The position numbers were made by a program, and so were the translations under genes. Shown piece by piece: positions 1 to 5,985 of a DNA stretch of 8,370 nucleotides. The number at the start of each line of letters is the position of its first letter. Position 1 is the stretch's first letter. Source of the DNA: an uncultured Eubacteriaceae bacterium (GTDB lineage: Bacteria > Bacillota > Clostridia > Lachnospirales > CAG-274); NCBI GenBank assembly GCA_946534775.1, contig CAMNCZ010000027.1, positions 1 to 8,370 on the forward strand. The letters are read 5' to 3'. The notes under the pieces were generated by a model. That model made no database searches. It was given only the letters and a program-made list of their open reading frames with translations, and was not told where the DNA came from.

Positions 1-1469
1 TCGTGATAGGTGTATTTTACCTGCTTTTTGGTCATATTTGTTTTGACAAGCTTTGTCTTTCGCAAAAATTCCGATACCGAGGCTTGCGCCGACCACTGGA
101 AAGGTGTGAACGGTTTGGGCACAAAACAGGAAGTGCTTGCGACTACCGATACGGGGCGCGGGCGGTCTTCCTTTGGTATTTCGTGATATTTGTCCACAAT
201 TTTGTTTGAAAGCTCGACTATGCCCAGCAGGTCTTCGTCCGTTTCGGTGGGCAGACCGCACATAAAATACAGTTTTACCCTGTTCCAGCCGCCGGAAAAC
301 GCAAGGGCTGCGCCGCTTAAAATATCGTCCTCGGTAAGTCCCTTGTTTATAACGTTTCTGAGACGCTGAGTGCCTGCTTCGGGCGCAAAGGTAAGGCTTG
401 ATTTGCGCACTTCCTGCACACGTTCCATTAAATCAAGCGAAAATGCATCTATCCTTAAAGAGGGCAGGGCGATATTTATTTTGTCCTTTGTATACAGATC
501 GAGAAGTCCGTTCGCAAGGTTTACAAACTGCGTATAATCGCTTGTAGAAAGGCTTGTAAGGCTTATCTCCTCGTGTCCCGAATTTGCCACAAGTGATTTT
601 GAACACTCTATAAGCGTGTCCGCGTTTTTCTCACGCACGGGGCGGTATATATAACCCGCCTGGCAAAAACGACAGCCGCGTATACAGCCGCGGAAAACCT
701 CAAGCGTGACGCGGTCGTGTACTACCTCTATAAGCGGCACAAGCTGTTTTTCGGGGTAAAATACCTTGTCAAGGTCCTTTACAATGGCCTTTTTTATCGT
801 CTTTGGCGCAGACGGGTGGTTCGGCGTAAAAGATTTTAAAGTGCCGTCGTCGTTATACTCTGCATCATAAAATTTGGGCACATACATACAGGGTATCGAC
901 AGGACTTTCTCCAGAAATTCCGCACGAGTACCGCCGTTTTTCTTATGTTCCTTGTACATATCCAAAAATTCGTCATAGTATACTTCACCCTCGCCTATAT
1001 AAAATATATCGAAAAAGTCCGCAAGCGGTTCGGGGTTGTAGGCACAGGGGCCGCCGCCTATAACGATCGGGTCGTCTTCGCCGCGGTCGCGCGCAAACAC
1101 GGGTATACCGCCAAGGTCAAGCATATTAAGTATATTTGTATAACTCATTTCATATTGCAGGGTAAAGCCCACTATATCAAAGTTTTTTATCGGCTCGCCC
1201 GTTTCAAGCGCATACAGAGGTATACCGTGCTTTCGCATCATTTCTTCCATATCCACCCACGGCGCAAAAACACGCTGACAGTAGGTATCCTTGCGGCGGT
1301 TTATAAAATAGTAGAGTATCTGCATACCCAGATGACTCATACCAACCTCGTAAACATCGGGGAAACAAAAAGCAAAGTTTATATCCCAACTATCCTTTTT
1401 GACCATATTTATCTCGTTGCCGATATATCGTGCGGGTTTTTCCACACGCAGTAAAATTTCATCAAGCAT
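1..1469 (-). CDS. B12-binding-type radical SAM protein (TIGR03960-like), 3' end beyond the window
   Basis: The first 489 codons are present and the gene continues past the left edge. The start is the ATG at 1469, preceded by AAAGGAG (1477-1483, minus) with 7 bases of spacing. The N-terminus VEKPARYIGNEIN and the segment GGGPCAYNPEPLADFFD fit the N-terminal B12-binding-like domain of this family. CIRGCRFC supplies the CxxxCxxC cysteines C262, C266 and C269 that would hold the 4Fe-4S cluster and S-adenosylmethionine. Downstream segments such as LTFAPEAGTQRLR and KLYFMCGLPTETDEDL are typical of the radical SAM barrel. The substrate of the family is, as far as I know, not established. In several Clostridia the gene sits after spoIVFB and before a DUF2344 gene, an RNase G gene and rplU-rpmA. 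Here the upstream neighbour is instead the chimeric ORF. Family assignment is firm; function is unknown. Confidence 0.93.
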   Translation of the reverse strand, partial: MLDEILLRVEKPARYIGNEINMVKKDSWDINFAFCFPDVYEVGMSHLGMQILYYFINRRKDTYCQRVFAPWVDMEEMMRKHGIPLYALETGEPIKNFDIVGFTLQYEMSYTNILNMLDLGGIPVFARDRGEDDPIVIGGGPCAYNPEPLADFFDIFYIGEGEVYYDEFLDMYKEHKKNGGTRAEFLEKVLSIPCMYVPKFYDAEYNDDGTLKSFTPNHPSAPKTIKKAIVKDLDKVFYPEKQLVPLIEVVHDRVTLEVFRGCIRGCRFCQAGYIYRPVREKNADTLIECSKSLVANSGHEEISLTSLSTSDYTQFVNLANGLLDLYTKDKINIALPSLRIDAFSLDLMERVQEVRKSSLTFAPEAGTQRLRNVINKGLTEDDILSGAALAFSGGWNRVKLYFMCGLPTETDEDLLGIVELSNKIVDKYHEIPKEDRPRPVSVVASTSCFVPKPFTPFQWSAQASVSEFLRKTKLVKTNMTKKQVKYTYH

Positions 1470-1510
1470 ATTGCCGCTCCTTTGTATTGGGTATTGATAG
1501 CTATATTTTC

Positions 1511-1539
1511 AGTATAACATAAATTTTTGTATAATACAA
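1511..1539 (-). promoter_or_regulatory. Probable sigma-A promoter of the radical SAM gene
   Basis: On the minus strand there is a -35-like TTGTAT (1534-1539), a 17-base spacer and a -10 TATACT (1511-1516). A TG one base before the -10 makes it an extended -10. It lies about 40 bases upstream of the start at 1469. The -35 is weak (3 of 6), so the call rests mainly on the -10, the spacing and the position. Confidence 0.5.
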
Positions 1540-1561
1540 TTATTTTATGAATTGCGCACAC

Positions 1562-1592
1562 AAAAAGCCCGACTTTTAAAAAGCCGAGCTTT
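1562..1592 (-). terminator. Rho-independent terminator after the chimeric ORF
   Basis: Read on the minus strand, AAAGCTCGGCTTTT and AAAAGTCGGGCTTT form a stem with two G-U pairs, followed by a run of five T. It starts 10 bases after the stop at 1602. Weak flanking complementarity (CACACA before, TGTGTG after) could lengthen the stem. It separates the chimera from the radical SAM gene on the same strand. Confidence 0.8.
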
Positions 1593-1601
1593 ATATGTGT
1601 G

Positions 1602-2039
1602 TTAAATATGCACTTTTCTTCGTTTGAATAATACCGAGAAAACCGGCGCTGCGGCCATTGCAATACCGCTTAGCAATACAGTTATCCAATTTCCGTTTTG
1701 TGTTTCGGTACCGTCTTTTTGCGGTGCCATACCGCCGGGGCGCATTGGTCGTTGGTCATCTTCACCTTCGGTGTTTTGGCGGTTTTTGAAACCTTCGCCC
1801 ATACCTTTGTCATTATTGTGCATACTGCCCATAACGCTTGTATCTATTTCGGATGCATCAATAAGCGCGCTGCTGTTTTTCTGTGCATCACTTGTTGAGG
1901 GGATAGTGCCGTCAAGTATTTTTTGACATTCGTCTTTGGTGATACGCGCAGATGCTTTCAGCCTGCTGCGCAGTATAAGATAATCAAAATAACTTATTTC
2001 GTATTTAAGTTCGTGACGGTATCTCGGTTTGTTTTCCAT
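1602..2039 (-). CDS. Chimeric ORF: VTC-domain N-terminus joined to a CotH-like C-terminus
   Basis: This is an intact 145-residue ORF. It starts at the ATG at 2039 behind AGAGGTG with 5-base spacing, and stops at 1602. Residues 6-29 (YRHELKYEISYFDYLILRSR onward) read like the very start of bacterial VTC-domain polyphosphate polymerases, but the rest of that catalytic tunnel domain is absent. From about residue 40 the protein reads like the low-complexity tail of CotH-family spore-coat kinases: LDGTIPSTSD, SALIDASEID and MGSM, then a Gly/Met/Gln-rich stretch, one membrane helix (about 118-138) and a basic KRRK end. The CotH kinase core is missing. The two gene types are often neighbours in Clostridia, so one in-frame deletion could make this ORF. 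It has its own promoter and terminator. It should have neither activity; whether a protein is made is unknown. Family matches are from memory. Confidence 0.7.
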   Translation of the reverse strand: MENKPRYRHELKYEISYFDYLILRSRLKASARITKDECQKILDGTIPSTSDAQKNSSALIDASEIDTSVMGSMHNNDKGMGEGFKNRQNTEGEDDQRPMRPGGMAPQKDGTETQNGNWITVLLSGIAMAAAPVFSVLFKRRKVHI

Positions 2040-2058
2040 ATTATCACCTCTTTATTTA

Positions 2059-2087
2059 ATTATATCAATCAAAAATTAATTTTACAA
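2059..2087 (-). promoter_or_regulatory. Strong sigma-A-type promoter driving the chimeric ORF
   Basis: On the minus strand there is a consensus -10 TATAAT (2059-2064) with an upstream TG (extended -10), a 17-base spacer, and a -35 TTGTAA (2082-2087, 4 of 6). It lies 20 bases upstream of the start at 2039. A perfect palindrome abuts the upstream edge of the -35. Confidence 0.7.
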
Positions 2088-2103
2088 ATTAGAATTTTCT
2101 AAT
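2088..2103. repeat. Perfect 16-base palindrome next to a -35 box (possible operator)
   Basis: ATTAGAATTTTCTAAT is two 7-base arms around a central TT. It ends exactly where the minus-strand -35 begins and lies in the 187-base gap between the divergent chimera and spoVA units. The position would suit a dimeric regulator. In such AT-rich DNA a chance palindrome is also possible. The rest of the gap holds only the two promoter candidates. Confidence 0.4.
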
Positions 2104-2164
2104 GCATATTAAGAAATTATTAAGCAAATAGAAAATTATCGATGGTCATCTCTAAAAATTGCCT

Positions 2165-2193
2165 GTATAAATACATAGCCGCGGGAAAAGATA
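2165..2193 (+). promoter_or_regulatory. Candidate forespore-type (sigma-F/sigma-G-like) promoter of the spoVA operon
   Basis: GTATA (2165-2169) fits the -35 of Bacillus forespore sigma factors. After 14 bases, GGAAAAGATA (2184-2193) matches 9 of 10 positions of the sigma-F -10 pattern GGNRANAMTW. It lies 33 bases upstream of the first ORF. spoVA operons are transcribed by sigma-G in Bacillus subtilis, and sigma-F and sigma-G recognise overlapping sequences. The match to the sigma-G -10 pattern is poor, so this remains a candidate. Confidence 0.4.
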
Positions 2194-2226
2194 AACGCAG
2201 AAAGTATATATGAGAGAAGGGACATT

Positions 2227-2385
2227 ATGAAAAAGGACTACGGCATAAAACGCAATTTATTTTTACTTATATTAATGGCGGCGGCGCTGCTTGGCGTGTT
2301 TTACTATGCACTAAAAAGCAGCGAGCCCGAGGTTTGGGAAAATTCGGCCTTTGTGGAGAGGGGATTTTATGGAGATATACGTTAA
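2227..2385 (+). CDS. Small single-pass membrane protein leading the spoVA operon (52 aa, unrecognised)
   Basis: The ATG at 2227 follows AGAAGGG with 5-base spacing, a good ribosome site. The product has a short basic N-terminus (MKKDYGIKR), one strongly hydrophobic helix (about residues 11-29) and a roughly 20-residue polar tail ending GFYGDIR. This suggests a signal anchor with the tail outside the membrane, and there is no lipobox. Its stop lies 17 bases inside spoVAA in another frame, so the two are probably translationally coupled. Being first behind the candidate forespore promoter, it may be a small forespore membrane protein made together with the SpoVA channel. I do not recognise a family. 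It could be only a leader ORF that helps spoVAA translation. Confidence 0.65.
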   Translation: MKKDYGIKRNLFLLILMAAALLGVFYYALKSSEPEVWENSAFVERGFYGDIR

Positions 2386-2977
2386 ACCCGTTAAAAAAGC
2401 CGCGGTCTCGGGCAAGGTGCGTATTGGCGATATTGCCGAGATATCTGCGCCCGACGGCCTTAAAAAACGTGTGGAAAACATTGTGCTTACGCAGATAAAC
2501 GGCCCCGAAAGCAAGCTTATATCGATAATAGATATAATAGAAAAAATAAATGCCGCACTGCCGGGGAATACGGTAGTAAATGTCGGCGAGATCGATACCG
2601 TGGCGGAGTTTGACGATCCGAACAAAAAGGAGAACAGGCTGTGGAGTTTTGTAAAGGCGGCTGTCGTGACCGTTATGCTTGCGGCGGGGTCGGCCACTGC
2701 GATAATGAGTTTTCATTCCGATGCTCAGATGTCGAAAGTTTTTGAAAATTACTATTATATATTTTTCGGGGAGCACGCTCAAAACCCCGTTGTTATACAC
2801 CTGCCGTATTCTATAGGGCTTGCGGTGGGGATAATTGTGTTTTTCAACCATTTTTCGGGTAAGAAGATCACAAGCGACCCTACGCCTATAGAGGTGGAAA
2901 TGTCCGTTTACGAGGCGGAAGTGACGGATAATCAGATAGATACGCTTAACGAAAAGAGGAAAACAAATGGCGGTTAA
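2369..2977 (+). CDS. spoVAA: Stage V sporulation protein AA
   Basis: The product is 202 residues, close to the roughly 206 of Bacillus SpoVAA. The ATG at 2369 is preferred over a TTG at 2351 because AGGGG sits just upstream of it. The N-terminal soluble part (1-90) includes VRIGDIAEISAP, which is characteristic of the family. Two membrane helices follow at about 94-114 and 145-162, then a charged cytoplasmic tail. SpoVAA belongs to the forespore inner-membrane SpoVA complex, which moves calcium-dipicolinic acid into the spore and releases it on germination; its individual role is not settled. It overlaps the small ORF before it and, by 11 bases, spoVAB after it. Many Clostridium species have only spoVAC, AD and AE, so AA and AB here are a Bacillus-like feature. 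Confidence 0.9.
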   Translation: MEIYVKPVKKAAVSGKVRIGDIAEISAPDGLKKRVENIVLTQINGPESKLISIIDIIEKINAALPGNTVVNVGEIDTVAEFDDPNKKENRLWSFVKAAVVTVMLAAGSATAIMSFHSDAQMSKVFENYYYIFFGEHAQNPVVIHLPYSIGLAVGIIVFFNHFSGKKITSDPTPIEVEMSVYEAEVTDNQIDTLNEKRKTNGG

Positions 2978-3395
2978 GATGCTTGCTTTGGGCGTAATGG
3001 GCTTTGGGGGCGGATTGGTCATAGCGGGGGCCGTGTTTGCCTTTATTGCCATAATCGGCGTAGTGCCGCGCATTGCGCAGAAAACCAAAACCGAAAAATA
3101 TATTTTGCTTTATGAGGAGGGGATAATCATAGGCGGTATATTCGGCGCAAGCTGCCTTATGGTGGATTACAGTCTGCCTATAGGCGTGCCTGCCGTTGTA
3201 ACGCTTATGCTGATGGTGGGGATATTTTACGGCTGTCTTGCGGTCTCGCTGGCGGAGGTGCTGGATGTTATACCCGTGCTTACGCGCCGCAGCGGCCTGA
3301 AACGGGGGCTGAAATTTTTTATTACGGCATTGGCTGCCGGCAAGCTTATTGGCTCGCTGCTGTATTATTTCATCCCCGGTTTTTTTATTGAATGA
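2967..3395 (+). CDS. spoVAB: Stage V sporulation protein AB
   Basis: The product is 142 residues, very near the usual family length of about 141. The ATG at 2967 follows AGAGG (2955-2959) with 7-base spacing. The protein is almost entirely hydrophobic, with about four helices: residues 6-31 (glycine-rich, with a GFGGG motif), about 48-66, about 70-95 and about 120-138. It should lie in the forespore inner membrane as part of the SpoVA dipicolinic-acid channel, although its role within the complex is unclear. It overlaps the end of spoVAA, which points to translational coupling, and 23 bases separate it from spoVAC. Assignment rests on gene order, length and topology as well as recognisable sequence. 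Confidence 0.88.
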   Translation: MAVKMLALGVMGFGGGLVIAGAVFAFIAIIGVVPRIAQKTKTEKYILLYEEGIIIGGIFGASCLMVDYSLPIGVPAVVTLMLMVGIFYGCLAVSLAEVLDVIPVLTRRSGLKRGLKFFITALAAGKLIGSLLYYFIPGFFIE

Positions 3396-3418
3396 TTTTT
3401 TATGAAAGGAGAGTTTTT

Positions 3419-3853
3419 ATGAACAGTGAAAGCTATGACGAAATGGTCAAAAAGGCTTCGCCCGACAGCCCGCTTTTAAAGGACTGTATAAGGGCATTTG
3501 CCGTGGGCGGCCTTATCTGCGTTATCGGGCAGATGCTTACAAACTTTGCGCTTAACTACGGCCTTGACGAGAAAAGTGCCGCTACCTTTACCTCGGTCAC
3601 GCTTATAGTTGCGGCATCCCTGCTTACGGGTATGGGTCTTTACAGCAAAATAGGCAAGTTTGCGGGTGCAGGTTCGGTCGTGCCCATAACGGGCTTTTCA
3701 AACAGTGTCACCTCACCTGCGGTCGAGTTTAAAAAAGAGGGATATATACTGGGTCTCGGTTCAAAAATATTTATAATCGCAGGCCCCGTTATCCTTTACG
3801 GTGTGCTTACCTCGGTAATTGTGGGTATGGTATACTATTTTGCGGGAAGGTAG
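3419..3853 (+). CDS. spoVAC: Stage V sporulation protein AC
   Basis: The product is 144 residues, close to the 150 of Bacillus SpoVAC. The ATG at 3419 has a strong AAAGGAG (3405-3411) seven bases upstream; an in-frame ATG at 3392 has none and overlaps spoVAB. After a short polar N-terminus (MNSESYDEMVKKASPDSP) comes the family block RAFAVGGLICVIGQ, then helices near 26-45, 58-75 and 115-140, with FAGAGSVVPITGFSN between. In Bacillus, SpoVAC acts as a mechanosensitive channel in the spore inner membrane and is thought to be the pore for dipicolinic acid. It is paralogous to SpoVAE in this operon, and their shared block is nearly identical even in DNA. Eight bases separate it from spoVAD. Confidence 0.95.
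   Translation: MNSESYDEMVKKASPDSPLLKDCIRAFAVGGLICVIGQMLTNFALNYGLDEKSAATFTSVTLIVAASLLTGMGLYSKIGKFAGAGSVVPITGFSNSVTSPAVEFKKEGYILGLGSKIFIIAGPVILYGVLTSVIVGMVYYFAGR
3506..3525 (+). repeat. 20-base exact direct repeat, copy 1 (in spoVAC; copy 2 at 4896-4915 in spoVAE)
   Basis: GGCGGCCTTATCTGCGTTAT occurs identically in both genes, 1,390 bases apart. The wider 42-base blocks starting at 3491 and 4881 match at 37 positions and encode the same 14 residues (RAFAVGGLICVIGQ). It is explained by paralogy plus strong constraint or gene conversion, and is not a mobile element. Confidence 0.85.
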
Positions 3854-3861
3854 TGGTGTAG

Positions 3862-4881
3862 ATGGCAAAGTTGACAGGTGCCGAAACGGTCGTGTTTTCA
3901 AAGCCCGTTTCAATAACGGCGACAGCATCGACTGTAGGCACAAAAGAGGGCGACGGTCCGCTCGGCAAGTTGTTTGACAGGGTATTGACCGACAATATGG
4001 CGGGCGAGGAGACCTGGGAGGCCGCAGAAAGCGCGATAGTAAAGGACGATCTTTCAATACTGTTTGAAAAAAGCGGTGTCCGCCCCGATTTTATCATTGG
4101 CGGCGACCTGCAAAACCAGTGCTGCGGGACCAATTACGGCGTAAAGGATATTAAAATACCGACATTCGGCATTTTCGATGCCTGCGCAAGTTTCGGAGAG
4201 GCTCTTGCACTGGCGGCAATAATGATAGACAGCGGTGCGGCGGAAAATGTTGCGGCCGAAGTTTCAAGCCATTTTTGCAGCGCCGAACGACAGTTTCGCT
4301 TCCCGCTTGAACTTGGCAATCAGCGGCCGCAGACTTCGACCTACACCGTAACGGGTGCAGGTGCCGCAATGGTCTCTTCTGCCGACAGACCGCCGTATAT
4401 AACCGCGTTTACGGCGGGTAAAATAACCGATTACGGCGTGAATGATGCAAACAATATGGGTGCTGCTATGGCTCCTGCGGCGGCGGAATGTATTTCGTCA
4501 CATTTAAGAGATACCGTCAGGGATGCGGCCTACTACGATCTGATAGTGACGGGCGATCTGGGCTATGTCGGCAAAGAACTGCTGCTGCAGCTGCTTAAAA
4601 AGGAAGGTATCGATATTGCCGACAATCATATCGACTGCGGTATTGAAATTTTTGACAAGGCTTCACAGGATACGCACTCGGGCGGCAGCGGCTGCGCCTG
4701 CTCTGCGGCGGTGTTTGCGGCAATGCTGTATAAACGCCTCAGAAACGGCGAACTTAAAAGAATTTTATTTGTGCCGACAGGTGCGCTGATGAGTCCCACT
4801 TCCATACAGGAAGGTAAAAATATTTTAGGCACGGCTTATGCCGTCGCTGTTGAAAACGAGGTGATAAAATGGAATATTTAA
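3862..4881 (+). CDS. spoVAD: Stage V sporulation protein AD (thiolase-fold, dipicolinic-acid-binding)
   Basis: The 339-residue product matches the usual length of about 338. SpoVAD is a peripheral protein with a thiolase/ketoacyl-synthase fold. In Bacillus it binds dipicolinic acid and sits on the SpoVA channel at the spore inner membrane. Visible landmarks are IIGGDLQNQCCG (78-89), FDACASFGEALALAA (105-119, with C108 at the thiolase nucleophile position), GNQRPQTSTYTVTGAGAAM (152-170), IVTGDLGYVG (228-237) and the glycine-rich THSGGSGCACSA (271-282). No membrane segment is seen. The ATG at 3862 has only a distant GGGAAGG (11-base spacing), so translation probably depends on reading through from spoVAC. 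The 3' end overlaps spoVAE by 13 bases. Assignment is firm; synthase activity is not expected. Confidence 0.96.
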   Translation: MAKLTGAETVVFSKPVSITATASTVGTKEGDGPLGKLFDRVLTDNMAGEETWEAAESAIVKDDLSILFEKSGVRPDFIIGGDLQNQCCGTNYGVKDIKIPTFGIFDACASFGEALALAAIMIDSGAAENVAAEVSSHFCSAERQFRFPLELGNQRPQTSTYTVTGAGAAMVSSADRPPYITAFTAGKITDYGVNDANNMGAAMAPAAAECISSHLRDTVRDAAYYDLIVTGDLGYVGKELLLQLLKKEGIDIADNHIDCGIEIFDKASQDTHSGGSGCACSAAVFAAMLYKRLRNGELKRILFVPTGALMSPTSIQEGKNILGTAYAVAVENEVIKWNI

Positions 4882-5222
4882 GGGCCTTTGCGGTAGGCGG
4901 CCTTATCTGCGTTATAGGTCAGATACTGCTTGACAAAACAAAGCTGACATCCGCAAGGATACTGGTGCTTTTTGTGGTGGCGGGCTGTATTCTGGGCGGC
5001 CTTGGCTGGTACGACCGTCTTATCGACTTTGCGGGCGCGGGCGCTGCGGTGCCTCTGCCCGGTTTTGGCAATCTGCTTGCAAGGGGCGTTAAGGAAGATA
5101 TAGACACAATGGGCGCTATGGGTATACTCACAGGCGGCCTTAAAGCGGGCGCTGCGGGTATTGCCGCCGCGATAATCTCCGCATTTTTTATGGCAATGGT
5201 TTTCAGACCGAAAGAAAAATAA
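4869..5222 (+). CDS. spoVAE: Stage V sporulation protein AE (SpoVAEb type)
   Basis: The product is 117 residues, the usual size for the channel-type SpoVAE. The ATG at 4869 lies inside the end of spoVAD and has GAGGTG (4858-4863) five bases upstream. The protein starts directly with MEYLRAFAVGGLICVIGQ, the block shared with SpoVAC, but lacks SpoVAC's polar N-terminal extension. Helices are expected at about 4-20, 29-45 and 85-110, with FAGAGAAVPLPGFGN between. It should join SpoVAC in the inner-membrane dipicolinic-acid channel. It is the last gene of the operon. No spoVAEa or spoVAF follows, unlike in Bacillus, and a terminator comes 4 bases after the stop. Confidence 0.95.
   Translation: MEYLRAFAVGGLICVIGQILLDKTKLTSARILVLFVVAGCILGGLGWYDRLIDFAGAGAAVPLPGFGNLLARGVKEDIDTMGAMGILTGGLKAGAAGIAAAIISAFFMAMVFRPKEK
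4896..4915 (+). repeat. 20-base exact direct repeat, copy 2 (in spoVAE)
   Basis: This is the second copy of the block described at 3506-3525. It falls at the same place in the paralogous reading frame. Confidence 0.85.
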
Positions 5223-5225
5223 AAA

Positions 5226-5256
5226 AACACTCACCCCGTTTTTCGGGGTGGGTTTT
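5226..5256 (+). terminator. Rho-independent terminator of the spoVA operon
   Basis: CACCCCG (5232-5238), a TTTTT loop and CGGGGTG (5244-5250) form a perfect GC-rich stem followed by GGTTTT. The run of seven A before the stem becomes a T-run on the other strand, so it could work in both directions. It closes spoVA before the next promoter. Confidence 0.9.
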
Positions 5257-5313
5257 GCATAGGTGACAATTTATGCTTAATTTCGATAAATGTGAAAAAA
5301 ATAAAAATACATA

Positions 5314-5342
5314 TTGACAAATCAATAACTAAATGCTAAAAT
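5314..5342 (+). promoter_or_regulatory. Sigma-A promoter of the yceD-rpmF unit
   Basis: A perfect -35 TTGACA (5314-5319), a 17-base spacer and a -10 TAAAAT (5337-5342, 5 of 6). Transcription should begin near 5349, leaving a leader of about 85 bases before the start at 5435. It is the best consensus promoter in the window, which suits a ribosomal-protein transcript. Confidence 0.85.
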
Positions 5343-5345
5343 AAT

Positions 5346-5390
5346 ACTTGATGTGTTGTTGGGTAGGGTCAAGTGGTTTTACTTAACACA
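5346..5390 (+). promoter_or_regulatory. Leader region with mutually exclusive stems before yceD-rpmF
   Basis: ACTTGA (5346-5351) can pair with TCAAGT (5369-5374). Alternatively AAGT (5371-5374) can pair with ACTT (5381-5384), nested inside TGTGTT (5352-5357) with AACACA (5385-5390). The first and last pairings together would form a pseudoknot; the first and second exclude each other. TATTTATC repeats at 5394-5401 and 5416-5423, just before the ribosome site. This may be a regulatory leader, but no known riboswitch or ribosomal-protein leader is recognised. The first stem also sits right at the expected transcription start, so its 5' arm may be incomplete in RNA. Confidence 0.35.
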
Positions 5391-5434
5391 CAATATTTAT
5401 CGGAAAAACGGTTCGTATTTATCAAGGAGTATTT

Positions 5435-5938
5435 ATGCTTTTGGATGTTAGAAAACTTGCTCTTGGCGACAAGAAAGAGTTTGATTTTAATACCGAACTT
5501 TCCGTCGGCGGTGTGCCGTGCAGTACCCACACAAGCGGCTCTGTCATTTTTACCGAGGAAGGTTATATCGTAAAAGGCAAAATAGAGGCGGTTTTAAACC
5601 TTAAATGTGACCGCTGCCTTGAAAGTTTTTCAAAAAATATCGTATGTGCGCTTGACGAAGTGTATTCAAACGATATTAATGAAAACAGTGAAGAGAATAC
5701 GGCAGATGCCAAAAACGAAGATAAGGATTATCGTTCTTTTGAGGATAAGGCGCTTGATATCGATGCTGCCGTAAAAGATGCGGTAATGCTGGAAATGCCG
5801 TTAAAGGCATTATGTTCCGATGATTGCAGGGGATTGTGCTTTAAATGCGGCCAAAACCTTAACAAAGGCGAATGCGGCTGCGACAGGGCGTATTCAAACC
5901 CCGCGTTTGAGGGTCTTATGGACCTGTTTAAAGATTAA
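5435..5938 (+). CDS. DUF177/YceD family protein (23S rRNA accumulation)
   Basis: The 167-residue product starts at the ATG at 5435, five bases after AAGGAG (5424-5429). Residues 47-65 (KGKIEAVLNLKCDRCLESF) hold the CxxC pair C58/C61 typical of the family. An acidic linker (80-98) follows, then MPLKALCSDDCRGLCFKCGQ and a CGCD end, giving further cysteines C127, C131, C135, C138, C147 and C149 that suggest metal binding. The last part, NPAFEGLMDLF, is the usual C-terminal family signature. YceD is encoded just upstream of rpmF across bacteria; in E. coli and plants it is needed for normal 23S rRNA accumulation. The 47-base gap to rpmF and the lack of a terminator between them indicate cotranscription. 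Confidence 0.93.
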   Translation: MLLDVRKLALGDKKEFDFNTELSVGGVPCSTHTSGSVIFTEEGYIVKGKIEAVLNLKCDRCLESFSKNIVCALDEVYSNDINENSEENTADAKNEDKDYRSFEDKALDIDAAVKDAVMLEMPLKALCSDDCRGLCFKCGQNLNKGECGCDRAYSNPAFEGLMDLFKD

Positions 5939-5985
5939 AACAATGGTCAATTACGATCAATTCTTTTATAGGAGGTGTGTTATAA

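Noticed and set aside
945..1454. Plus-strand open frame of 169 codons opposite the radical SAM gene
   Set aside because: It is antisense to a clearly recognisable protein with good ribosome site and domain matches, and its translation has no plausible composition or motif.
2104..2135. GCATA at 2104-2108 as the -35 of a second forespore promoter
   Set aside because: No acceptable sigma-F or sigma-G -10 lies at 14-18 bases; the best match (CAAATAG) fits poorly.
2351..2368. TTG at 2351 as an upstream start for spoVAA
   Set aside because: The ATG at 2369 has a ribosome site at the right distance, the protein then matches the family's N-terminus and length, and the TTG has no such site.
2267..3088. 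Minus-strand open frame of 273 codons across spoVAA and spoVAB
   Set aside because: It is antisense to two recognised genes with overlapping start and stop signals; its translation is rich in Arg, Tyr and Pro and resembles no protein I know.
3392..3418. ATG at 3392 as the start of spoVAC
   Set aside because: It lies inside the spoVAB stop region without a ribosome site, while the ATG at 3419 follows a strong AAAGGAG.
5394..5437. TATTTATC repeats before yceD as a CRISPR-like or iteron array
   Set aside because: Only two exact copies and one partial copy with unequal spacing in AT-rich DNA; too short for either.
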